Shown here: piece by piece, positions 58,211-64,000 of the stretch
Layout of the letters: every line of letters starts with the position of its first letter
Position numbering within the stretch: position 1 is the first letter of the stretch
Source of the DNA: Corynebacterium sp. KPL1814
GTDB lineage: Bacteria; Actinomycetota; Actinomycetes; Mycobacteriales; Mycobacteriaceae
Direction of reading: 5' to 3'
DNA length: 64,000 bases
Assembly (NCBI RefSeq): GCF_000478175.1
Contig: NZ_KI515778.1
Span: forward strand, 1-64,000
Notes under the pieces: model-generated
Seen by the model: the letters and a program-made list of their open reading frames with translations, nothing else
Told to the model about the DNA's origin: nothing
Databases searched by the model: none
Translations under genes and position numbers: made by a program

Positions 58211-58227
58211 TTAAGGCTTGCCTAAGC
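58211..58227. promoter_or_regulatory. DtxR-like iron box
   Basis: TTAAGGCTTGCCTAAGC, between divergent iron genes, has the AGGC...GCCT symmetry of the corynebacterial DtxR operator (consensus TTAGGTTAGCCTAACCTAA). The half-sites deviate from the consensus in several positions. Repression by DtxR-Fe2+ is inferred. Confidence 0.7.
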
Positions 58228-58288
58228 GCTAAACCGAGGTCTAAGATGAGCCACGTCATTTTCCTCCTTTATTGAAAGGGTTTCCCTC

Positions 58289-59236
58289 ATGAAGATTTTC
58301 GGGCGCCGCACCATGGGTGTTGTGGCAGTGCTGTCCGCCGGAGCCGTTGCCTTAGCCGGTTGCTCGCGCGGTGAGGGCGATGAAAGTACGCAGTCGACAG
58401 ACGCTGCCAGCGAGGAGCGCGTGGCTAGCCTGGGCTTGGGGGATGCCGATACGCTGCTCGCCCTGGGCATCACTCCCGTGACGGTGGCGCCGTGGGGCGC
58501 TGAGGGCGATGGCGATCCTTCCGGCGTTGGCCCGTGGTCAAAGAAGCTGCTTGGCGATGCCAAGCCTGAGGTCATCTACAACACCGCAACTGGTTTCACC
58601 GCGGATACCTTCGAGCAGATTACCGCTGCTGATCCCACCAAGATCATTGCTGTGAACCAGGCAGTAGATGCGCGCACGAAGGAATCCCTGGAGGATATCG
58701 CGCCGACCACCGTCAAGCCGGATGGCTATGAAGACTGGCAGGTTCCCTGGGAGGACCAAGTTGAGGCCATCGCGGATGCCGTGGATAAGGAAGACGAAGG
58801 CGATAAACTTATCAAGGACACCGAGAACGCCTTCGAGGAATTCCGCCGCGAGCACACCGAATTGCAGGGCAAGTCCGCAGCCATCGTCATGCCCTATGAC
58901 GGCAAGATTGGCCTGTACACCGATGAGGATGGGCGCGGCCAGTTCATCGAGGATCTTGGCATGGAAATCCCTGATGAGTTGAAGGGCGATGGCAGCAGCT
59001 TCTTCGTTGACATTGCCCCGGAAAACTACGCAAAGCTGAACCAGGTTGATCACCTCTTTGTCCTGGACTACAACGGCTCTGCCGATGTCTTGAAGAAGGA
59101 TAAGACCTTCCAGGGCCTCGATGTAGTCAAGGATAAGCGTGTGCGCTACCTGGACACGGATACCGGCAACGCCATGAGCATGCCCAACCCAGTGACCATT
59201 CCCTGGGCAATAGATAAGTTTGAAGAGAAGCTGTAA
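58289..59236 (+). CDS. ferric-siderophore ABC transporter substrate-binding lipoprotein
   Basis: The 315-residue product has a signal peptide and lipobox LAGC (Cys near 25), anchoring it outside the membrane. The FecB/FepB fold follows: VASLGLGDADTLLALGITPV, PEVIYNTATGFTADTFEQI and IDKFEEKL at the end. It binds an iron complex and hands it to the permeases encoded directly downstream. The ligand cannot be deduced. The RBS AAAGGG lies about 10 bases before the ATG. Confidence 0.93.
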   Translation: MKIFGRRTMGVVAVLSAGAVALAGCSRGEGDESTQSTDAASEERVASLGLGDADTLLALGITPVTVAPWGAEGDGDPSGVGPWSKKLLGDAKPEVIYNTATGFTADTFEQITAADPTKIIAVNQAVDARTKESLEDIAPTTVKPDGYEDWQVPWEDQVEAIADAVDKEDEGDKLIKDTENAFEEFRREHTELQGKSAAIVMPYDGKIGLYTDEDGRGQFIEDLGMEIPDELKGDGSSFFVDIAPENYAKLNQVDHLFVLDYNGSADVLKKDKTFQGLDVVKDKRVRYLDTDTGNAMSMPNPVTIPWAIDKFEEKL

Positions 59237-60316
59237 TTGTCAGCAACCACGAAGGACGGCCAGACTATCCAGACGGGTCTCACAGCGCAAAACCCCACAG
59301 CCACACCGGTGATGGCGCGGGGAAAGGGCCGCAAGACGTTCCTTGTCGCCCTCATCCTCGCCAGCCTGGCGCTGGCGGTGGCGTCCTTGGCGTTGGGTTC
59401 CCGTTCCATTCCGCCCGATGAGGTCATCGCCGCGCTGCGCGGGGCAGGCGAGCAGGATATCCGCGATATCGTGTGGAACCTGCGCATGCCGCGCACCTTC
59501 TTGGCCTATTTCGCCGGCGCGGCCCTTGCCGTCGCCGGTGTCTTGGCGCAGTCGTGGACCAGGAACCCGCTGGCGGACCCGGGATTTATTGGCATTACCG
59601 CAGGCGCGTCGTTCTTCGTTGCCCTGGGCACGGCCATCGGCATTGCTACCACCACCGGCATGCGCACCACTCTCGCGCTTGCAGGGGCGGGCATTACCAC
59701 GCTGCTGGTTCTGGCCGTCTCGCGGCGGTTTCAGGATCCGCTAACGCTCATTCTCGTCGGCGCCGGTGTCTCCGCCGCCTTGGGATCGGGCGCGGTGATC
59801 ATCGGCCTGTATTCCACGGACGTCCTCGATAGCATGCGGCGCTGGACCATCGGTTCGACCTTTGGGCGCGGCCCAGAAGACGTCGCCATTGCGGGTATTG
59901 GCCTGCTCATTGGCCTCGCGTGCGCGGCGATGGCGGCTAGGCCGCTCGACCTTTTGGCCATGGGGGAGGAGTCCTCGCTCGCCTTGGGCGGATCTCCCAC
60001 CACCGCGCGGGTGGGCGCAGCACTCAGCGTCGTGGTGCTGGCCGGCAGCGCCACGGCGGCAACGGGCCCCATTGCCTTCGTCGGCTTCGCCATTCCCCAC
60101 ATCGTGCGGCGGGCGGTTGGCCCCAGCGTTGCCACGATGATCCTGCCCTCTGCTCTCCTGGGCGGTTGCGCCGTGCTCGCCGCCGATATCATCGGCCGGC
60201 TCATCGTCGGTAACTCGGAGCTAGAGATGTCTATCGTGCTTGCCATCGTGGGCGCGCCCTTCCTCATTTGGGGCGCCCACCGCGGCGTGGGTAGATCGTG
60301 GGGCGATAACGCATGA
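59237..60316 (+). CDS. FecCD-family iron-siderophore permease
   Basis: This is a 359-residue permease with about ten helices. The core has RLPR-like NLRMPRTFLAYFAGAALAVAGVL, the GNPLADPGFIGITAGA-like RNPLADPGFIGITAGASF segment and the ATP-domain-contacting GPIAFVGFAIPHIVR. The start is TTG at 59237, immediately after the preceding stop; a later ATG near 59310 would drop the hydrophilic N-terminus. It overlaps the second permease by 4 bases (ATGA). Confidence 0.92.
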   Translation: MSATTKDGQTIQTGLTAQNPTATPVMARGKGRKTFLVALILASLALAVASLALGSRSIPPDEVIAALRGAGEQDIRDIVWNLRMPRTFLAYFAGAALAVAGVLAQSWTRNPLADPGFIGITAGASFFVALGTAIGIATTTGMRTTLALAGAGITTLLVLAVSRRFQDPLTLILVGAGVSAALGSGAVIIGLYSTDVLDSMRRWTIGSTFGRGPEDVAIAGIGLLIGLACAAMAARPLDLLAMGEESSLALGGSPTTARVGAALSVVVLAGSATAATGPIAFVGFAIPHIVRRAVGPSVATMILPSALLGGCAVLAADIIGRLIVGNSELEMSIVLAIVGAPFLIWGAHRGVGRSWGDNA

Positions 60317-61347
60317 CAACAATTAGCAGTATCCTGCAAGCGCAGCAGCGCCGCAGGCACGTCCGCGTGCTAGCCTCTACGCTCGTATTTGGCCTCATCG
60401 CACTTGCCGCCTACCTGGTATTACTGGGGAAAGGCCCGCTGGAGTTGAGCCCGCGGCAGGTCATCGATGTGCTTACCGGCGGCGGCAGCGAGAGCCACAT
60501 CAGGGTGGTATGGGACTTGCGCCTGCCGGTCGCCATCGCCACCGTCATCGTCGGCGCCGCCCTCGGCGTGGCCGGTTCGTGGACGCAGACCATGGCCCGC
60601 AACCCGCTAGCATCGCCGGATATCCTCGGCGTTACTGGCGGCGCATCGGTCCTGGTGGTGCTGGGCACCGTGCATTCGCGCCCCGGTTTCGCGGACGGTA
60701 TCCCGGACTTCTGGTGGCGGGCATGCTTGGCGATGTGCGGCGCCCTCCTCGTCGTTATTCTCCTCGCCGTCTTGGGTGGCATCGGCACGAGCAATCGCAT
60801 CGTCATCGTCGGCATCGCCCTATCGCTGATGTTTCAGGCCATCGTGGCGTATTTGATGCGCAGCGCCCAGATCCAGCGCGCGGCCGAGGCGCAAACGTGG
60901 CTGGCGGGATCGACCGGGTTCGTGCGCATGGAGGTCATCCTTCCCCTGCTGGTGGCCTTGGCGCCGTTCCTCGCCATAGGCATCTGGTGCGCGCGGGAGC
61001 TGCCGCTGCTTGCCCATGATGATTCCTCCGCAACCACCCTGGGCGTCAATATCTCCCGCCAGCGCGCCCTGCTGCTCATCGCGGCAACCGGCATCTGCGC
61101 CGTGGTGGTCTCGGTGGTGGGACCCATTGGTTTTATCGCGCTGCTGGCACCGCACCTGGCGCGGATGGTGGCGCGCACGCCTACGCCCTCGCCGGTGGCA
61201 TCGGCAGCCGCAGGCGCGGCTCTGCTGACCGTGTGCGCCGTTATCGCCGGCGCGATTCCGGTTAACGCCCCGGTGGGCGCGGTCTCCTCGGTCATCGGCG
61301 GCTGCGCCCTGGTGGTATTGGTGTGGAATGCGGCCCGGCGCAGTTAA
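60313..61347 (+). CDS. FecCD-family iron-siderophore permease, second subunit
   Basis: The 344-residue permease has ten-odd helices and the same motifs: DLRLPVAIATVIVGAALGVAGS, ARNPLASPDILGVTGGAS and GPIGFIALLAPHLARM. It forms a heterodimer with the upstream permease. The start overlaps the previous stop, so translation is coupled. A gap of about 84 bases separates it from the ATPase gene. Confidence 0.92.
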   Translation: MTTISSILQAQQRRRHVRVLASTLVFGLIALAAYLVLLGKGPLELSPRQVIDVLTGGGSESHIRVVWDLRLPVAIATVIVGAALGVAGSWTQTMARNPLASPDILGVTGGASVLVVLGTVHSRPGFADGIPDFWWRACLAMCGALLVVILLAVLGGIGTSNRIVIVGIALSLMFQAIVAYLMRSAQIQRAAEAQTWLAGSTGFVRMEVILPLLVALAPFLAIGIWCARELPLLAHDDSSATTLGVNISRQRALLLIAATGICAVVVSVVGPIGFIALLAPHLARMVARTPTPSPVASAAAGAALLTVCAVIAGAIPVNAPVGAVSSVIGGCALVVLVWNAARRS

Positions 61348-61431
61348 AAGCCGTGGCGCGGCACAGCGAAGTTCAGCCCAGCGCGCCACCCAAATAGTGC
61401 TACACACTCGTACGTGGATGAAGGAAAAGAT

Positions 61432-62259
61432 ATGACGGATAATCAGCCCACGCGCTCGAAGCGCCGGTGCAGCCTCCAAGCCACCGGCATTCATGCGGGA
61501 TATAAGGACGGCGAGGATATCCTCGCCGGCGTCGATCTACACGCCCGCGCCGGTGAGGTCACCACGCTCATCGGGCCCAATGGCTGTGGCAAGTCCACGC
61601 TGCTCAAGACTCTGTCTAAAATCCTGGCCCCGCGACAGGGCAGCGTCATGGTCGGGGACGCTGACCTGCATGCGATGAACGCGAAGGAAGCCGCGCAGCA
61701 GGTGGCGCTGCTGCCGCAGCACCCCGTGGCCCCTGATGGATTGCGGGTAGGCGAGTTGGTTGCGCGTGGGCGCCACCCCTATCAGGGCAGGATGCGCGGC
61801 CTTTCCGCCACGGACCGAGAGATCATCGCCCAGGCCTGCGAGGCCACGGAGATTGTGGACTTCCTCGATCGCGATATCGCTTCCCTATCGGGCGGGCAGC
61901 GCCAGCGCGTCTGGCTAGCGCTAGCGTTGGCGCAAGATACGCCGGTGCTGCTTCTCGATGAACCCACGACCTTCCTCGACCCCGCACACGCCATGAGCAT
62001 GTTGGAGCTGGCTCGCGCACAGGCGCGCGCCGGCAAAACGGTGGTAGTGGTCCTGCACGATCTCATGCTGGCGGGCCACTACTCCGATTCCATGGTGGTG
62101 ATGAAGGCCGGCGAAATCATTGCTCGCGGGGCCCCGAAGCAGGCGCTGGCCCCCAAGGTATTGGCGCAGGCCTATGGCATCGAGGCGGAGGCCTGGGACG
62201 ACCCGCTTGGCGATGCCCCCATTATCGTCCCCCGCCGCGTCCTCCCCAGCGACAAGTAA
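61432..62259 (+). CDS. iron-siderophore ABC transporter ATPase
   Basis: This 275-residue FecE-type ATPase has Walker A LIGPNGCGKSTLLKTL near 45-60, Q-loop VALLPQHPV, signature LSGGQRQRVWLALALAQ and Walker B VLLLDEPTTFLDPAH. The start at 61432 (MTDNQPT) is chosen because of RBS AAGGAAAAG; a GTG at 61414 adds six residues. It completes a binding protein-permease-permease-ATPase operon. Confidence 0.93.
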   Translation: MTDNQPTRSKRRCSLQATGIHAGYKDGEDILAGVDLHARAGEVTTLIGPNGCGKSTLLKTLSKILAPRQGSVMVGDADLHAMNAKEAAQQVALLPQHPVAPDGLRVGELVARGRHPYQGRMRGLSATDREIIAQACEATEIVDFLDRDIASLSGGQRQRVWLALALAQDTPVLLLDEPTTFLDPAHAMSMLELARAQARAGKTVVVVLHDLMLAGHYSDSMVVMKAGEIIARGAPKQALAPKVLAQAYGIEAEAWDDPLGDAPIIVPRRVLPSDK

Positions 62260-62260
62260 G

Positions 62261-62286
62261 CGCTCCCCCGCTAAGCGCGGGGAGCG
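62261..62286. terminator. hairpin after siderophore ATPase gene
   Basis: CGCTCCCC pairs with GGGGAGCG around a loop of about ten bases that begins CGCTAAG. There is no strong T-run, so it is a candidate only; it sits between two convergent genes. Confidence 0.45.
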
Positions 62287-62301
62287 TGTTGCTCAGATCG
62301 G

Positions 62302-62697
62302 CTACTGCCGCGCCAACCGGCGGATATCCAAAACCGAAATGGCGATGATGAAGAGGTTGAGCACGCAGCCCACGCTCAGCAGGAAATTGCCGATGCGGTA
62401 GGTTCCTGTGCCGACTGCCGCCATATTGCCGTAGATATAGAGCCAGATTCCCCAGCCCACCAGCAGCACGATGCCAGCGATTCCGGAGAGCAGCTTGAGG
62501 CTGCGTGGGGAGGTGGGGGCGAAGAACTTAAAGGCGGCATCGATAAGCGCGGCTGCTGCCAGGACTATGCTTAATCCACCCGAGAGCCACAGCGGGAGCA
62601 GGGCTGCGGTTCCTACGACAACGGGGAGGATGAAGGCGAGGAACACTAAGAGGAATAGTCCCAGGTGTATCCACAGAGTGCGTTTGGTGTAGCTCAT
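62302..62697 (-). CDS. four-helix membrane protein
   Basis: The 131-residue product has four hydrophobic segments (about 9-30, 34-55, 70-91, 100-122) and short loops. It overlaps the end of the fructokinase gene by 4 bases (start at 62697), so it is probably co-translated. No domain is recognised. The start follows the frame MSYTKRTLWIHLG; a longer open frame upstream lies in the kinase gene and is not used. Perhaps a sugar-linked membrane protein; function unknown. Confidence 0.75.
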   Translation of the reverse strand: MSYTKRTLWIHLGLFLLVFLAFILPVVVGTAALLPLWLSGGLSIVLAAAALIDAAFKFFAPTSPRSLKLLSGIAGIVLLVGWGIWLYIYGNMAAVGTGTYRIGNFLLSVGCVLNLFIIAISVLDIRRLARQ

Positions 62698-63578
62698 AGG
62701 GCGGACTCTACTTCCTTGCGCAGTGGGGGATTGGCGCCGGTGCGGGAGACGGTGATGCCGGCCGCGGTGGCGGCAAAGTGGAGGATATCGCGCCACTGTT
62801 CGGCGCTTAGTGTTGCGGCTTTGTTCGCATCGAGGCCGCGTTCATCCAATTGCGTCAACAGGGCTGCCATGATGGTGTCGCCGGCGCCGATGGTATCGGT
62901 GACCTCTACCGCGGCTGCGGGAACGTCGAGTGAAGTATCCCCGGCCCTGACGCTAATTCCATCGCCGCCGCGGGTGGTGACCACGATGGGTACCTGGTTG
63001 GTGAACTTTTCGCCTAAAAAGTCCACCTCTTCATCCGATAGTTTCAGCACAGAGACGTGTGGCAGCAAATCCGCCAAGAATTTCTTATGCGCGTCGGTGG
63101 CGTAAAAGGGCCGGATATTGGGATCTAGGGCCACGAGTGTTCCCTGCGCGGCAAAGTCCTTGAGCAGCTGCGCGTAGCGGGAAGCACCCGGCTCCAAGGC
63201 CAAGGAAACGGTGCCGAAGCAGGCGATATCTGCAGGGACTAGTTTGGGCTCAACGAAGCGATCTGCGGTGCCTTCCACATAAAAGTTATAGGAGGCCGTG
63301 CCGTTTGCTGCGATGGTGGTCACCGCCAAGGTGGTCGGTTCTTCGCCGCCCTGCACGTGGGCGGTTACGACGCCTTCTTCCTCAAGGCGCCGGAATAATT
63401 CCTGGCCAAAGCCATCGGTAGAAATCCGCGATTGGAACTCCACGTCCGCGCCCAGGCGTGCCGCGGCGATGGCCACGTTGAAGGGGCCGCCGCCTAGCGC
63501 CGGGGTGAGGTCGTTCAAGCGGCCGGGGGATACCGGAACCAGGTCCACGAGGCCTTCGCCGCACACATGAATAGTCAT
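62694..63578 (-). CDS. PfkB-family carbohydrate kinase, probable fructokinase
   Basis: The 294-residue kinase has the PfkB signature region GGGPFNVAIAAARLG (residues about 29-43) and the second signature VTDTIGAGDTIMAALL with the catalytic Asp. It phosphorylates a sugar, most likely fructose given the divergent GH32 gene. The chosen start at 63578 (MTIHVCGEG) lies only 20 bases from the start of the divergent gene, leaving almost no room for a leader; the longer frame to 63632 would overlap that gene. Confidence 0.9.
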   Translation of the reverse strand: MTIHVCGEGLVDLVPVSPGRLNDLTPALGGGPFNVAIAAARLGADVEFQSRISTDGFGQELFRRLEEEGVVTAHVQGGEEPTTLAVTTIAANGTASYNFYVEGTADRFVEPKLVPADIACFGTVSLALEPGASRYAQLLKDFAAQGTLVALDPNIRPFYATDAHKKFLADLLPHVSVLKLSDEEVDFLGEKFTNQVPIVVTTRGGDGISVRAGDTSLDVPAAAVEVTDTIGAGDTIMAALLTQLDERGLDANKAATLSAEQWRDILHFAATAAGITVSRTGANPPLRKEVESAL

Positions 63579-63598
63579 AGTTCCATAGTATCGGGGAC

Positions 63599-64000
63599 AT
63601 GAACCACCGACCGAACTTTCACCTCGCTCCACCAGTTGGTCGCCTCAATGACCCCAATGGCCTTTTTGTGGATGGCGATATTCTGCACGCATATTACCAG
63701 CATGACCCTGCCTTTCCGCACAAGCCCAAGCGGACTGGCTGGGGTCACGCCACCACGACGGTGTCCGCGCCCACTCCGTGGCGGCATTATCCCGATGCGC
63801 TTTATCCTGACCTGCCCTATGACAAGGATGGGTGCTACTCCGGCGGGGCCGTTGTTGACGGCACTGACGTGTGGCTTTTTTATACGGGAAACTTGAAAGA
63901 AGACGGGCGCCGCATCTCGTCGCAGAACCGCGTGCGGGTCATGGACCCCTCTGGGCCGGAAGGCGGGATTTATGTCCGCGATGCCGACAACCCGCTTATC
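63599..64000 (+). CDS. glycoside hydrolase family 32 (sucrose/fructan hydrolase), partial
   Basis: The gene starts at ATG 63599 and runs off the window; 134 residues are visible. RLNDPNGLF contains the GH32 nucleophile Asp, and YYQHDP and CYSGGAVV match the five-bladed propeller's first blades. Family members cleave beta-fructosides such as sucrose-6-phosphate, sucrose or levan. No signal peptide is seen, so a cytosolic sucrose-6-phosphate hydrolase is favoured. Paired with a fructokinase, it feeds fructose into glycolysis. Confidence 0.88.
   Translation, partial: MNHRPNFHLAPPVGRLNDPNGLFVDGDILHAYYQHDPAFPHKPKRTGWGHATTTVSAPTPWRHYPDALYPDLPYDKDGCYSGGAVVDGTDVWLFYTGNLKEDGRRISSQNRVRVMDPSGPEGGIYVRDADNPLI

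Overview
The window looks like a chromosomal segment of a Corynebacterium species (Actinomycetota, high GC). Protein sequences throughout read as corynebacterial, and gene order follows corynebacterial/mycobacterial chromosomes: menD, a DUF3592 gene, mgtA, menG, a menJ-like reductase and a polyprenyl synthase, then secE-nusG-rplKA, rplJL, rpoBC, rpsLG-fusA-tuf and the S10 operon. DtxR-like iron control and leaders with no visible RBS also fit. The species cannot be fixed from the sequence alone.

Layout. 1-1.66 kb: decayed, nested IS3-family remnants. 1.8-7.3 kb: an FAD/NAD(P)-binding protein divergent from a short UvrA-like ABC ATPase, then a Gln-rich membrane protein. 7.4-13.8 kb: menaquinone and glycolipid genes. 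13.9-15.1 kb: tRNA-Tyr followed by a small block of accessory genes (lipoprotein and an orphan). 15.1-20.6 kb: a deoxynucleoside catabolic operon (SorC-type regulator, deoD, MFS permease, deoC, alpha-phosphohexomutase). 20.7-21.1 kb: tRNA-Thr, tRNA-Met, tRNA-Trp. 21.3-26.9 kb: secE, nusG, rplK, rplA, a convergent photolyase, then an L10-type leader with rplJ-rplL. 27.0-28.6 kb: a higBA toxin-antitoxin pair and a DUF3068 protein. 29.0-36.7 kb: rpoB, rpoC. 36.9-40.4 kb: a TPP riboswitch with the ykoEDC thiamine/HMP ECF transporter and a P-loop kinase. 40.7-45.6 kb: rpsL, rpsG, fusA, tuf. 45.9-47.2 kb: a peptide-binding-protein pseudogene. 47.4-51.4 kb: an orphan gene and an Asp23/Gls24-type envelope-stress operon. 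52.1-57.3 kb: S10 operon rpsJ to rpsQ. 57.4-62.3 kb: siderophore-interacting protein divergent from a ferric-siderophore ABC importer. 62.3-64 kb: membrane protein and fructokinase, divergent from a GH32 sucrose/fructan hydrolase that runs off the window.

How the genes work together. Most of the window is core information processing: translation, transcription and secretion, punctuated by structured leaders. Between these sit self-contained metabolic modules: menaquinone synthesis, deoxynucleoside salvage (phosphorylase, mutase, aldolase), thiamine-precursor uptake under a riboswitch, iron-siderophore uptake and release, and fructose/sucrose use. The least explained material is the Asp23-type operon with a repeat-tailed protein, two long hairpins next to ribosomal-protein genes (41549-41638 and 52055-52098), and a 14-base word repeated in unrelated genes.
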